From: Oreohelix idahoensis | Lineage: Eukaryota > Mollusca > Gastropoda > Stylommatophora > Oreohelicidae | Direction: 5' to 3' | Length of the DNA stretch: 64,000 bases | Assembly (NCBI GenBank): GCA_024509875.1 | Contig: JAMPIV010021230.1 | Span: forward strand, 127,501 to 191,500 | In this document: positions 10,060 to 21,602 of the stretch, one piece after another | Layout: each line of letters opens with the position of its first letter | How positions within the stretch are numbered: the first letter of the stretch is position 1 | Made by a program: the position numbers and the translations under genes | Notes under the pieces: model-generated | What the model saw: the letters and a program-made list of their open reading frames with translations, nothing else | Told to the model about the DNA's origin: nothing | Databases searched by the model: none

Positions 10060-13000
10060 CTATTGAGCTGGTCTCATCCAATGTCAAGTTTAAGAATGCT
10101 TGACAGTATTTGCAGTGTATATCTAAGCTTCTCCTGTGGCTTTTCTGTTACTCTGAAAGTTATTGAACTGGGGGCTTGAGCTCCATTTTCTTTCCCGGAT
10201 GTTTCAACCTGGCTTGGCATACATTTAAATGATTCGTACATCTGGTTTCAAGCTAGACGGGGGTGGATTGGCATAGTTACCTTCCCAACTATCCACAGGG
10301 ATCTAAATATGTAAGGCTAAAATATAATGCTATGGATCTGAGCTCTTCCAAGGAATCGTCATATAATGAACAAAGCCACTTCCCATCTCCCCTCAACTGT
10401 CATCTATACATTGTCAGATCCGTAGCCAACCAGGTAAACGCCGGTGTTAAGTCTGGGGTTTAACCGATCTCCCCAAACATAGTGTGCAGTTATGGATTCT
10501 TAACATTTTTTTCATCACAAAGGGAATCGTGACGTTGGGCCACTTTGTGTGGCTTACTCGATTCCTACGCGTTAGCCAGGCAACTCGAAGATTACCTGTT
10601 TCCAGCTTGCACTACCTACAGATGCATAAGGTCTTGATTAGTGATCTAACTCTGGAATTCACACAACAGCAGCATCCCCAGCCTTTGTAAAAAACACCGA
10701 CCCATTTAGAATCGCTACTAATTATGCCGTCGCTGTCCTTAAAATTATGTTACTGTGACGGACAACTCAGCTGTCCCTGAATTGTTAGATGATGGTAAGA
10801 ACCCTCTCATAACATCAGTACCCCTGAATTGTTAGAGGATTATACGTCCCTTGAATAACATCAGTATTGTTGGAACTTTTCGTCAACGGGGAATTCTCAC
10901 TACCTGGGCTCATTAGCAATGCACAACAGAAACGTGGACTCATTAGCATGCAACCTTTCCACGTAGATTGTCAACACGTTTGCTACTTAATATGTAGACT
11001 GCTATCTTCCGTGCATTCAGAGAATCGAATTGATTTAAGGAGAGGTTAAATCACGCCCACGGATATCTCTAGAGCAATTATATACAGTTATTTTCATTAC
11101 CTTGGTCAGTACGCCTGCCCAGTGGGGCGTTGCCAAAGTCAACGAGAGAAATGGCTACGATCAAAGCAGTGATGGTCCACAGAAGCAGCGTCTCAGCGGC
11201 ATTTCGCATCTCCGTGTTAACCAGAGGAGAGCGCTGAAACGCTCGAAGACTAAGACGGACGGGAGTAACGAGCCGGTCAGGAAGTGAGTAATCGGACGAG
11301 GAACGGGCGGCTAGAATCTCGATTTTCCCCTGAGTTCAAGAAAGGTATTAGATTCTAACATGTCCCCCTAATCTTACATTCCACTTATATATATGCAGAC
11401 CCTGAAGAAATGCATTTTATCATTCGTTTGCCAGAGATTTTAAAATACATTAGCGTTTAGTTGAATCCTGCTAGATTTCATCTGAATTGTCGGCTATATT
11501 GGAGTGCTATTCTGTTCTGTGCAGACGGTATAATATATGTGTTAAAGTGATCAGTGGTCTAGTGCTTTCATTTTAGTTCTCTGGATTTGTGTGTTAATTT
11601 AAACTTATTAAATAAACCCATTTCAAAGTTCCAGTTGTAAACTAAATGATATAGCTATAAGTTAATTCCCAATACAACTAGATGCTTAAATTAATTTTGG
11701 AAGCCGTTAAGGGATTTTTAACTCTTTAATACAGTTTAGTTCTGTGTATATATATATATATATTGGAAATTATGTTGTCATGTTTTTCTATCTTTTCCTG
11801 TAGAATGATCATACAATCTTTGCGTTCCCAGCAAAGAATAAATTATATAGAGAGTCCAGACTCGGTTCTACCTTCAGTCATTACATAAACATTTTAAATT
11901 AACTCTTGTGGCGATCCTCCGTTGGGATCCAGCTAACTGAATTTTTCCAGAAACAAAGCACCCCCAAGAACGTTTTTAAAATAAACATTGTCTGTTAAAG
12001 ATAAAACTGGAGCAGAACATTGCCAGAAACGATACATAAAATTTTACTGTTCTACTGTGGAAATAAGAAATAACATTTAAGAACACTGACAGTTTTTTTC
12101 GTCATCACGCTAGAGAATATTGCCTACCACCAGCGGTGAATAATACCTGAGACCACACTATCCACACCCCCGTATCTGTGACTGTGCCATCCTATAAGAA
12201 CCTTTTGATATAAAACCAACAGAACACTGAGGCTTCATCTTCTAGCGATTCTCGGGCAAATCTGTGCAACACAAAACCCGCTAATCTGGGGCTAGAAACG
12301 AAGGAAAGACATTTGTTTATCATGTCAAGTGTTTAAGCTGCTGTTGTGTATTTTCTATGAAGTGCCAGATTCCACGATCGGTAAGTGTGTGTGAGAGACT
12401 GAGTGCTGGCCATCACGAGCGTGCATGAATGAATGGGATTTATTTTGCAAACCTTGTTAATTTGCTTTACCTGATAAATACCTTTTACTGTATGTCTTGC
12501 ATTGTCCTTTAAGCGGGATTTCTTAAACTCTGTTATTTCCCCTCCCTTATATCTGCTTAGTAAAGGGAAACACGTTTGAGAACGATCGGATTTTTTCCAC
12601 CACCATACCTAGTATTGTAACACCTCTCTTTGAAGTAATTTAATTTACGGGTTGGGTTACATTATCTATTCTGATAAAAAAAACACCTGTCTTTGGACTG
12701 GGGTTGTTTTCTTTGTCTAATTCAAGCGGGAAGGGCATAGTTGACACTATTCTTCAAACCCCCCCCCCCCCCCCAATCTTGTTATTCGTATTTTGCTGTA
12801 ACTATTGATTATTCCTGTACTTTGATAAATTTTGTGATCTGATTTTAATGATAAATAAACACGTAAAACTTCTAGTATTGTGTTGGAAGGCCCAAGCCCA
12901 AACTTACCCCATACTTGTTATATTCGTAGTTTGTATTCACGTACGTCCGTGTGTTTGAAGCACCAAATTGGTGTGAGCGCATGTGTGTTTGGAAACTGGC

Positions 13001-13765
13001 AAATAATTGTTTGTCCAGGAGAGTTTAAGGAGTAGAGTGAGAGAAAACGATTGTCGTATAGAGTCTGTCCTTACTCTCCCCAGCACTCTGTGAATCAACT
13101 ATTTACTTTCTAACCCTTTCTTTCACTGCGCATTCACCATCATTCTTCCCTCTAAACGGGACCACTATTTTCTAAGAACTCTCTCAAATAAATTTACGAC
13201 AGTTACCTGTAGAATTTAGATTAAGTAAAATATACATTTTCACAAGATTCCAAAGGATTCTGATGAAGACAGATAAAGAATAAGATCACTACGTGATTCA
13301 CCTCTCGTGAATAAGAATCATTAAGGAAAGAGCATGCACTGGGACTGGCTTTACCATCAAGCACAAATATTTCTTCTACAACAATTACTGCAAAAGCACA
13401 TGACTTGATTTGGCGCACTTTTCCTGCATGGCGTCGTCTACATTGGCTGCTCCCTATTCCTTGAGAAGTGAAATGGAGTAGAGAAGCTGGGAAACGTATA
13501 TATGAAGAAATAAACTATCGAAACGGCAAGAAAACAAATATTTTATCACTTTGAAATTTTGTTAGGTCTTGCTCTAACCAGTCTAAAGAATACAGTGGCC
13601 TTGCCCACTAGGTCGACAGCCGTCCACAAATTAAAAAAAAAAAAAGAATAATTCACCTTGGCTGCTAACAAAAAGTTTATGGCCTGAAAGCGGAGATCTG
13701 AGAGTATGTTGGAAAGTTATTGTAATTTACTCACCAAGAAGTTACAGACTGTCATAAAGTGTATA
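10060..13765. other. Non-repeat stretch with no recognised gene except a candidate exon
   Basis: I see no transposon coding sequence and no long ORF here. It contains two short direct repeats around 10773-10875 (CTGAATTGTTAGA and AATAACATCAGTA blocks), a short TA microsatellite at about 11746-11762 and a 16-base C run at about 12760-12775. There is also the candidate signal-peptide exon at 11101-11209. This may be the least transposon-laden part of the window and the best place to look for host exons. Confidence 0.5.
11101..11209 (-). CDS. Candidate first coding exon of a secreted protein
   Basis: On the minus strand an ATG at 11209 opens 36 codons starting MRNAAET. A strongly hydrophobic run (LLLWTITALIVAISLV) follows, then DFGNAPLGRRTDQ. 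The layout fits a signal peptide: short n-region, about 16-residue hydrophobic core, small residues near a possible cleavage site. The reading runs to CAAG|GTAATG, a good splice donor at 11100/11101, leaving the intron in phase 1, common after signal-peptide exons. No upstream in-frame ATG is seen before a stop. The GRR could be a processing site, but that is speculation. No downstream exon was identified, and the following DNA is transposon-rich. I do not recognise the protein. Confidence 0.3.
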
Positions 13766-14191
13766 CAATTGAATGTTCCTGAGGCTGAAAACGATCTAGA
13801 TGTTAATACAGACATTCCACAAAAAGAAGAAATCATCACAGCAATCAAAGGGTTAAAGAATGGAAAAGCTCCTGGCCATGATAACTTAAATGCAGAGCTA
13901 TTTAAGACAGACCCTGAGCCAGCAGCAGAACTATTAAAACCACTATTTGCACAAGTCTGGAAAACAGGGACAACACCAACGGAGTGGAACAAAGGAATAA
14001 TTGTCAAATAGCCAAAGAAGGGAGATCTTGCAGACTGCAATACTTGGAGAGGAATCGCTCTTCTCTCAGTTCCCAGCAAAATACTAGGCAGGATAATTAT
14101 ACAGAGAATTTCAAAAGCAGTAGACCACAAACTGAGGAAAGAACAAGCAGGATTTAGAAAGAACAGAAGATGTGTAAATCATATATTTACC
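13766..14191 (+). pseudogene. RTE-A LINE, 5' part of a copy split by LTR element A
   Basis: The plus strand encodes the early reverse transcriptase region: LNVPEAENDLDVNTDIPQKE, GLKNGKAPGHDNLNAELF and VWKTGTTPTEWNKGIIVK. A TAG interrupts before PKKGDL, and it continues with RKEQAGFRKNRRC up to 14191. The endonuclease is absent (5' truncation at about 13766). The same frame resumes at 24069 after element A. It closely resembles the fuller copy at 32.1-35.4 kb, read there on the minus strand. Confidence 0.88.
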
Positions 14192-16288
14192 TGTGGTAAA
14201 GTGGGATGATATAAATATTTATAGGGGATTTAGTGTACTGACTGAGATCAGATGTGAAGGTATCTGTATCTAATAAGTGTGGTGTATTACAGATGACATT
14301 ACTTGCTACCACATTTAGACCTCAGTCAGACCTATTCTGGAATATTGTGATGACTACGTTGAATGTCTAGGGTTATGATAATGATGAAGTGTATGTTCAC
14401 AACAACCAACTGACAGATAAACAATTTAATTTAATCCACAATACTTTACAACACTGTGACACTCACATACATAGAACACTCTATAAGACTATCTTAAATG
14501 AGTCAAGTGTTAAAGTTTAAAAATATATGTATTAATTTCTTCAATAATAGATATACTGATTCAACTACAAAGTGAACCAGGAATCACAATCAAATGTAAT
14601 CACAAGTTATATGTACACAATTTATAGATAGAATCTTTGTATTGACATATATTATTATTGCAATATGTGTGTAAGTTGTGCTGTAGTACTCTGAGGTAAT
14701 ACTGGCTTTTCAAGCTAAGTTGTTGTTTGTCATCATGACTTCAAATGTTTGTTTCTGGTGGAACTAATATTGGAAAGTTTCACAGTTTCTTTTTATTTGA
14801 AACAAATAAATGTCCCTCTTGATTTTAGGTAAAGTCACTTTTAGAGGGGGTATACACAAGATTGAGCTGCTCTGGCCACGAACTCTTAACTTCTGTGTGG
14901 GCGGCAGGAAACAGTCTCCACTGCTCGCTTGCTTCACCGTGTTCTTGAGAAACCACACTGGTCGATATATTGACCAAGGAGTCTGCTACCAGCCTCTGGA
15001 TTCAGCAAAACTCAGACCAGGTGCTGCTTTAATATGTTAGTACCACGGTCCCTGAAACAAGAAGGTTGTACCTCCTACTTCAGAACTAATTTATAATCTA
15101 TTTCCACACTGGAGCACAATACATAACAAACACTGAGTTCAGCGCCGTAGGCCAACTGTTAGCTTCTCATGTAATAACATTCACCAGTATTCCTCTCCTT
15201 AATGGTTACTACGCCTCTGCAATTTCAGCTGTAATTCCTTCTATACAATAAGATAGGTGTCATAGTACTGTTTGGCAATTCCATATTGTCCTAGGCAGTT
15301 AAACTCCTCTCCGACAAGTTTTGTTCATGGTGGAGCAATTTTCTAGGCTTTGCCTCATGTTTGCTACTGAACCACACACATACAGACATAAATTATCAAT
15401 TCACATTCAATTTTCATCTAAAAGATATCAAATATTTCTAGCTTACCACAATTCATGGAAATAATAAACAAATACGTTGACTGGCGATGAGTTATGGCAC
15501 AATTCCGATCTGCCTCTGTCCCAGGCTTTCATTAGAAAAATATGAGCTGGATCTCAACGCACTTGCTTCTCAGTAAGTTTATTTTCACAATGTGGCACTG
15601 AACAGACGCTCCTAATTGACTATATTAAATGGTCTAGCCAATAAGACCATGTTTACAAAAGTATTTGAAAAAAAGTACCCTTCCTACCGTTTCCCGTAAC
15701 AACCAAAAATAGTATTTGCAATCGACTAATCATGTTTAGGCTTACATATTCTTCTAGCCAATAAAATCGGATTTAACTTGTTGGCCTATTTCCCGTAAAA
15801 TAGTGGTTTCAAAACATGCCACTGAGCAATTATGATTTGGTGCTGTCAGACAACCTCACTATTTTATTTTGGCTATAATTTGTTAATTCCTAGACTATTT
15901 GCGTAACACTTAACATATTCTTTGTCAGCAAGTCCTAAGGCACCCAAATATATAAATTTAATGGGGCTAAGTGGCTCCGTTCAAAATTTGTATTCTAGGA
16001 TAGTCGTGTATTTTTTTTATTTTTTTTTTAAATTGTTTTAGAACCGCCACCTGTCCTGCCTTTTCGACTGTTCTGTCAGACTAATGCCAGGATTTCAGAC
16101 ATAAAAAAGTAGCATGTCATGTTTCCTAATAAGCATTAAACATGTTTTCAAAACCTAACCGTGTATTGGTAGAGTTTTTTGTCACTGTTTATTTGAAAAA
16201 AAAGTTAGTGCTTCATGCCTTACGCGTGGGATTGGCGTTACTATTAATCGCGAGACTGTGGTAGTATTGCATGCGTTCCTCCGTTCAG

Positions 16289-16330
<42 letters not shown>

Positions 16331-16658
16331 AAGTCCATCTGTCTTTTCATTACGCAGTGTAATAATGACATTAATGCTAGTATTAATCTAGGTCATTACG
16401 CAGTGTGTCTATCTCAAGGTTTTCTAAGAAACACAGTACCAGTTTTATTTTTGAACCGCGTGTAGTTTATGCAGTAGGCTTTACTAGCAAACGTGAAAGC
16501 GTTACAATTATGCAGACGAAGTAGAAAGAGGGGATTTTTGTACGCCATTGTGACAGCACTGGTCTTTTACCATTCTTCTTTCCTTTTATTGAATTAATTC
16601 GTTAGGCTTTACATTTACTTTTTAATTTAGATATGTGGATTTAGAATGTTTCACGACA
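14192..16658 (-). repeat. 3' LTR of element A (2,467 bp)
   Basis: This aligns along its whole length with 21608-24068. It includes a CT microsatellite (about 16291-16325), AT-rich stretches and no coding potential of note; the short frames inside are chance. Differences from the other LTR are scattered substitutions and small indels, such as extra bases near 14226 and a longer T run near 16012-16029. At nearly 2.5 kb it is long for a gypsy-type LTR. Confidence 0.95.
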
Positions 16659-16672
16659 AATTCTCCCCACTT
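16659..16672 (-). other. Polypurine tract of element A
   Basis: On the minus strand AAGTGGGGAGAATT abuts the first base of the 3' LTR (TGTCGTGAAAC). That is the expected position for the plus-strand DNA primer of reverse transcription. Confidence 0.8.
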
Positions 16673-16728
16673 AAAACAGACGTTATATGTCAGTCTATAA
16701 TTCTATATACACATAGAGAAATTTAATA

Positions 16729-19700
16729 TTATTCCTGGGGCTTACGGTGATTTTCATCACACGGATGGCGGCTTAGAAAATCCGCTCCCAGGTTGGTTTT
16801 TCCAGAAATATACTCTATGCTGAATTGGAATGGCTGCAAAAGTAAGGACCATCTGAGTAACCTTGAATTTTCATGCCTAGCCTGCGCTAGAAACGACAAG
16901 GGTTTGTGATCCGTTTGCAACTTGAATGCCTTCCCATACAGATAAATATTGAATTTCTTGATCGCCCATATTACTGCAAGACATTCTTTTTCGCTAGTTG
17001 AATAATTGGTTTCAGCTTTATTCAACTTTCTACTAGCATATGCCACTGGGGTTAATTCCCCATTCAGTGCATCTGATTTCTGTAACAGGGTCGCGCCCAA
17101 CCCGATATTACTGGCATCCGTTCTCACAATGAATTCTTGACTTAAGTCAGGTAATTTCAAAATAGGTTTGCTTGTGAGCTTTTCCTTCAATTCCTGGTAG
17201 GCCAATTCACATTGTGCTGTCCATGTAATTCGATCTGGATTTCCTTTACGTGTCAAATCAGTTAACGGTGCACATATGGAATTAAAGTTTTTGATATACT
17301 TTTGGTAGAAACCACATAATGAGACAAAGGATCTCACGTCTTTCTTGGTTTGTGGTCTCGGGGCTTTCTTTAGTTTCTCTAAATTCTTGGGGTCAGGGGT
17401 CATGTTTCCCTGATGGACTGTGTGTCCCAAGAATTCTAATTCTTTACATCCAACGCAACATTTGGTTGGTCGGGCTGTTAAATTCGCTTCTCTAAGTCGA
17501 TTAAACAGCATGTTCAGAGAGTCAATGTGTTCCTCAAATGTTTCTGTTGCTATAAGGATATCATCCATGAAATTTGTGATGCATGGATTATTCAGGGGAT
17601 CCAACAATTTTCTCATCATTCTAGAGAAGACACTAGGCGCATTCTTCAATCCAAATGGCAATCTGTTAAACTCATAGTGTCCCTCTGAGGTACTAAAAGC
17701 TAGGTACGGTCTAACCTCAGGCTTTACTGGAATCTGATAGTATCCTTTGCTCAGATCCACTTTTGAGAAATATTTAGCTTTATTTAGCCTGGCAAACAAC
17801 TGATTTGTATCCGGCAATGGATCCACCTGACCTTCTGTGATAGCATTCAGTCTCCTGTAATCTATACAGAGTCTATGTTCTCCAGAGGGTTTCCTTAAGA
17901 GCACCACACTGGAACTATATGAAGATTCACTGTGTGAAATTATTCCCTCCTTCAACAAATAGTCTATCTCTTCCTTCAAGGCTTTCTCCTTAGCAAAAGG
18001 AATCGAATAGGCTTTCATACAGACAGGTGTGGGGTCTATCAGCTTCATATCATATTCCAATAAGTTTGTATGCCCCGGTCGGTCTGTTAACACCTCTGTA
18101 TGATCATCTAGAACCTGTTGCACTCTCTCCTTCTGATTTTTCGTTAAATGTGTACTGATTTTCACCTGTGCCGCTGTCTCACAGGGATGTAATGGATATT
18201 CAAATGATGAAAGTGGTTCCTTTTTCATCTCCATTGCAATGGACAAGGTCAACAAGTGTGTCTCTTCCTGATTTTCTCTTTCCAAATATTTCTTCAGGAG
18301 ATTCACATGATAGATTTTTTCTTTCCCCTTCTTATCTATCTTATAATTGGTTCTAGACACCTTCTCTAGAACTGTATATGGACCTTGCCATCCAATTTGT
18401 AACTTATTCTGACTACCGGGTAGAAGAAGCAGTACCTTCTCTCCCACAGCCAAATCTCTGTCTTTAGCTTTCCTGTTGTAATAGGCAGCATGTTTTTTCC
18501 TGGCTTGTCTCAAATTTTCATTGGCAAGTTTCCAGCCAGTTTTTAAACGAGTGGTCAGCTCATTCACATATTGGTATGAGGATGTAATATTTTCCTCTGC
18601 CTTTTCATCAGTCCACGTTCTTAACAGAGCTTCGAGTGGACCTTTTATTGGCCTTCCAAATAATAATGTTGCCGGGGCCATACCGGTTGAACTATGGGGT
18701 ACCTCCCGATAAGCAAAGAGGGCGGCGTGAAGGTACTGGTCCCATGTATCTGGTTTTTCGTGTGCCAACTTTCTCAGGATCGACATCAACGTGCCGTTAA
18801 ATCTTTCCACTTGGCCGTTCCCTTGGGGATGGTACACACTACAATGGAAGTGTTTGGCCTGGAAGATCCTAAAAACTTCTTCTGTTAGTTTCCCCTTGAA
18901 CTGAGAGCCATTATCAGTCAAGATTTGATTGGGAAAGCCTAACCTTGTGAAAATTGTGAGTAATGCCTCTGCCACATGTTTAGAATCAATCGATGACAGG
19001 GCTACCGCCTCTCCCCACATAGAACACGTGTCCACCAGAGTCAGAATGTAGCTGTTCCTCCTCTTAGTTCGAGTGAGAGGTCCCACAAGATCCACGGCAA
19101 CTCTCTCAAAGGGTGTTCCCACTATGGGCATTTCCCCCAGAGTTGCTGGTGCAGTCCAATGCTTAGGTGCTACTCGTTGGCACTCTGGACAGGATTTTAC
19201 ATATCGTTTGATATCTTCAGTTATCCCTGGCCAGAAATAGTGACAAGCTATACGCTGTCCTGTTGCGCTGATCCCCATATGACCACTGAAGGGAATCGCA
19301 TGCCCTAGTTCCAACACTTTAATCCTATATGAAGTGGGAAGGACCAGCTGTCCGTGACCATTGGATTCAGATCCAGACTTCCTATAAATCAGCTTGTTCT
19401 TCATATAAAATTCTCCCTTGCCTGGAGGTGTATGAGATTTGGGCAACTTCTTGAAACACGGCTTGAGTGTTTTGTCTTCCGCCTGTGCCTTCCTCATCTC
19501 ATCTGGATGAGTATTTATTGGATTATCCTCCTCCTTTTTAGACTGTGATCTGGTCTGCACCGTTGCCAATATCACAGGTCTCTTGGGATTCCCCAAGAAG
19601 ACATATCTACACCCCAATATCAGAGGGTAGATTGGCTCATTTATCACTGCTGCTTTTATGATTCCTTCCACATATCGCGTTTTCACCTTTATCCGGGCGA

Positions 19701-21402
19701 CGGGAAGTGTCATGGTCGCTACATCCTTGGTTGCAGTTTGAATCTCCACTGTTTCTGTGGTGTATTGATCTGCCTGCACCAGGTGAGAACTCACAACGGA
19801 ATCATAATCTAGACCTGTATCATATAAGCACCTTATGGTGACTCCATTACAGATGACATCTTCACACACTGGGGGGTGGTATGGTTCCTGTAGTTCCGCA
19901 GGTTTGACCTTTTTTCCCTTCTTTCCAGATGTCATAGCAGCACAATGAGGAGGTTTCCTTCTACAATGGTCAGTGTCATGATTGTTCATCTTACAATTTT
20001 TACACCACCTCCTTCCTTGGTTGAAAGATTTTCTTTCATCAAATTTCCTTTCATCGAATTGTGGGGTTTTATTTTTATTGTCATACCGTGGCCTATCAAA
20101 CTGGTGCTTACCTTTGTTCTGATCTCTAGGATCAAATTTATTAAAGTTCTGTGGTGCCCTAAAATTATCTACCTGTTTCTTTTTATTACCTGATACCTCT
20201 GCCTGAGCTGCTTGATACCTTTCAGCAACATTTAGTAACTCACCCAGCCTCTCTGCACCTTGTTCCATGAGAAACTTTATCAGGTCTGGAGCCATGGACT
20301 CTCTTAGTTGTTCTATAAGGATCATTTCCTTAAGATCTTGGGTTTTCCCCAGAGAAGTCCATTTCTCCAAGTATGTCTCTAACCGTGCAGAGAACTGGTG
20401 ATAGGTTTCACCTGACAGTAGTTTAGCATTCCTAAATTTTTTTCTATAAAATTCACCATTCTTTTCATATCTTAACAAAAGAGCCTGCTTTAGCATGTCA
20501 TAATTTTCTTGATCATCTCTGCTCATTTTGGCAAAAACTTCATAAGCTGCCCCACGAAGCCCTTGTGATAACTTTAAGCTCCACATTTCTCTCTCTAACC
20601 CATACGTGGTAGCTAATAGTTCATATCTATTTAGATAGCTCTCGATATTATCTTCTTTCTCAACAAAATGATCTAAATGAAAATTCATAGCTGAGGTTGA
20701 GGCTCCCTGACTAGCAGTGGCATCAGAGGTAAAGGGACTGGCACCATTTTCAGGAGCATGGCCTTGAAATTCCAACTCCCTTAATCGTAACTCGTGCTCC
20801 CTTTGTAATCTCTTATCTTCTGCTTCCCTCTCTGCAGCCTGTCTCCTTTCTTCTCTTTCTGTAGCTTGTCTCCTTTCTTCGGCTTCCCTTTCTGCAGCTA
20901 ATCTCTTTTCTTCTCTTTCTGTAGCTTGTCTCCTTTCTTCGGCTTCCCTTTCTGCAGCTAATCTCTTTTCTTCTCTTTCTGTAGCTTGTCTCCTTTCTTC
21001 GGCTTCCCTTTCTGCAGCTAATCTCTTTTCTTCTCTTTCTGTAGCTTGTCTCCTTTCTTCGGCTTCCCTTTCTGCAGCTAATCTCTTTTCTTCTCTTTCT
21101 GCCTCCAATTTCTTCTCTTCATACTGGAGCCTTTTAATCTCCCTATCTGCCTCCAATGCCTTAGCCTCTTTGTCAGCCTCAATCTGCAACCTCTTAATTT
21201 CTTTTTCCGCCTCTAACTTTCTTTCAGCTTCTTTTTCTAATCTTTCCGATTCTAATTTTCTTTCTGCTTCAAATTTTCTTTCTTCACGTTCAATATATTT
21301 GTCACATTCAGTAGTGACATAAGCAATCATAACTTGCCCGTCCATTCCTAACTCTTTCGCAGCCTGCACAGCAGCAGATCGAAATTTTGCTAGGTCCGCC
21401 AT
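16729..21402 (-). CDS. Gag-pol polyprotein, element A (gag, PR, INT, RT, RNase H)
   Basis: One uninterrupted 1,557-residue ORF. Residues about 20-215 are a charged coiled coil with a 20-residue repeat. About 235-400 is a retrotransposon gag domain. At about 464-480 there is one zinc knuckle, CX2CX4HX4C. The protease DTG is near 527. The integrase zinc finger (HX6H...CPEC) spans about 705-740. The integrase core follows, with D near 771, D near 832 (TDNG) and E 36 residues later in QVERFNG, a D,D35E array. A GPY/F module (GWQGPYTVL) lies near 1005. The reverse transcriptase follows, with LCIDYRRLN near 1175 and FMDD near 1280. RNase H has RTDAS near 1424 and TDHKPL near 1497. Integrase precedes reverse transcriptase, the reverse of normal Ty3/gypsy order. 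No envelope gene is seen. The frame is intact and all catalytic motifs are present, so it is potentially functional. Confidence 0.95.
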   Translation of the reverse strand: MADLAKFRSAAVQAAKELGMDGQVMIAYVTTECDKYIEREERKFEAERKLESERLEKEAERKLEAEKEIKRLQIEADKEAKALEADREIKRLQYEEKKLEAEREEKRLAAEREAEERRQATEREEKRLAAEREAEERRQATEREEKRLAAEREAEERRQATEREEKRLAAEREAEERRQATEREERRQAAEREAEDKRLQREHELRLRELEFQGHAPENGASPFTSDATASQGASTSAMNFHLDHFVEKEDNIESYLNRYELLATTYGLEREMWSLKLSQGLRGAAYEVFAKMSRDDQENYDMLKQALLLRYEKNGEFYRKKFRNAKLLSGETYHQFSARLETYLEKWTSLGKTQDLKEMILIEQLRESMAPDLIKFLMEQGAERLGELLNVAERYQAAQAEVSGNKKKQVDNFRAPQNFNKFDPRDQNKGKHQFDRPRYDNKNKTPQFDERKFDERKSFNQGRRWCKNCKMNNHDTDHCRRKPPHCAAMTSGKKGKKVKPAELQEPYHPPVCEDVICNGVTIRCLYDTGLDYDSVVSSHLVQADQYTTETVEIQTATKDVATMTLPVARIKVKTRYVEGIIKAAVINEPIYPLILGCRYVFLGNPKRPVILATVQTRSQSKKEEDNPINTHPDEMRKAQAEDKTLKPCFKKLPKSHTPPGKGEFYMKNKLIYRKSGSESNGHGQLVLPTSYRIKVLELGHAIPFSGHMGISATGQRIACHYFWPGITEDIKRYVKSCPECQRVAPKHWTAPATLGEMPIVGTPFERVAVDLVGPLTRTKRRNSYILTLVDTCSMWGEAVALSSIDSKHVAEALLTIFTRLGFPNQILTDNGSQFKGKLTEEVFRIFQAKHFHCSVYHPQGNGQVERFNGTLMSILRKLAHEKPDTWDQYLHAALFAYREVPHSSTGMAPATLLFGRPIKGPLEALLRTWTDEKAEENITSSYQYVNELTTRLKTGWKLANENLRQARKKHAAYYNRKAKDRDLAVGEKVLLLLPGSQNKLQIGWQGPYTVLEKVSRTNYKIDKKGKEKIYHVNLLKKYLERENQEETHLLTLSIAMEMKKEPLSSFEYPLHPCETAAQVKISTHLTKNQKERVQQVLDDHTEVLTDRPGHTNLLEYDMKLIDPTPVCMKAYSIPFAKEKALKEEIDYLLKEGIISHSESSYSSSVVLLRKPSGEHRLCIDYRRLNAITEGQVDPLPDTNQLFARLNKAKYFSKVDLSKGYYQIPVKPEVRPYLAFSTSEGHYEFNRLPFGLKNAPSVFSRMMRKLLDPLNNPCITNFMDDILIATETFEEHIDSLNMLFNRLREANLTARPTKCCVGCKELEFLGHTVHQGNMTPDPKNLEKLKKAPRPQTKKDVRSFVSLCGFYQKYIKNFNSICAPLTDLTRKGNPDRITWTAQCELAYQELKEKLTSKPILKLPDLSQEFIVRTDASNIGLGATLLQKSDALNGELTPVAYASRKLNKAETNYSTSEKECLAVIWAIKKFNIYLYGKAFKLQTDHKPLSFLAQARHENSRLLRWSLLLQPFQFSIEYISGKTNLGADFLSRHPCDENHRKPQE
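20821..21120 (-). repeat. 60-bp tandem repeat encoding the gag coiled coil
   Basis: The 60-base blocks at 20881-20940, 20941-21000 and 21001-21060 are identical, with partial copies on both sides. Each encodes a 20-residue, heptad-like unit containing EEKRLAAEREAEERRQATER. Element B has a related but non-repeated charged coiled coil, so the repeat expanded in this copy or lineage. Confidence 0.9.
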
Positions 21403-21582
21403 TTTCTAACAGGCAAATGTATACAATATTTAACCAAACAATTTTATCTATAAATAATTATCTAAGGACAACCACAGGCACTGAGAGCTCAACCTTATTT
21501 TTCCCCCCAAGAATACCTTTTTAATTTTTATTATTCCCAGAAGTGAATTACTCCCAATATATATGCTAGGGGAAGGTTCAAT

Positions 21583-21602
21583 ATCCCGGGAGCGAGACCC
21601 CA
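21583..21602 (-). other. Primer binding site of element A
   Basis: Read on the minus strand, TGGGGTCTCGCTCCCGGGAT lies five bases inside the 5' LTR. It begins with TGG, complementary to the CCA end of a tRNA. It parallels the site in element B (43284-43303) and resembles the proline-tRNA site used by many retroelements, with a two-base insertion and mismatches. Confidence 0.7.

Noticed and set aside
9758..10179. Proline- or glycine-rich frames around 9.9-10.1 kb
   Set aside because: Caused by the poly-C run and the GC-rich hAT terminus; no family resemblance.
11800..11960. Possible primer binding site TGGCGATCC after AATAAA-bearing sequence
   Set aside because: No TG...CA LTR boundaries or repeat copy support an LTR here; the pieces are short enough to be chance.
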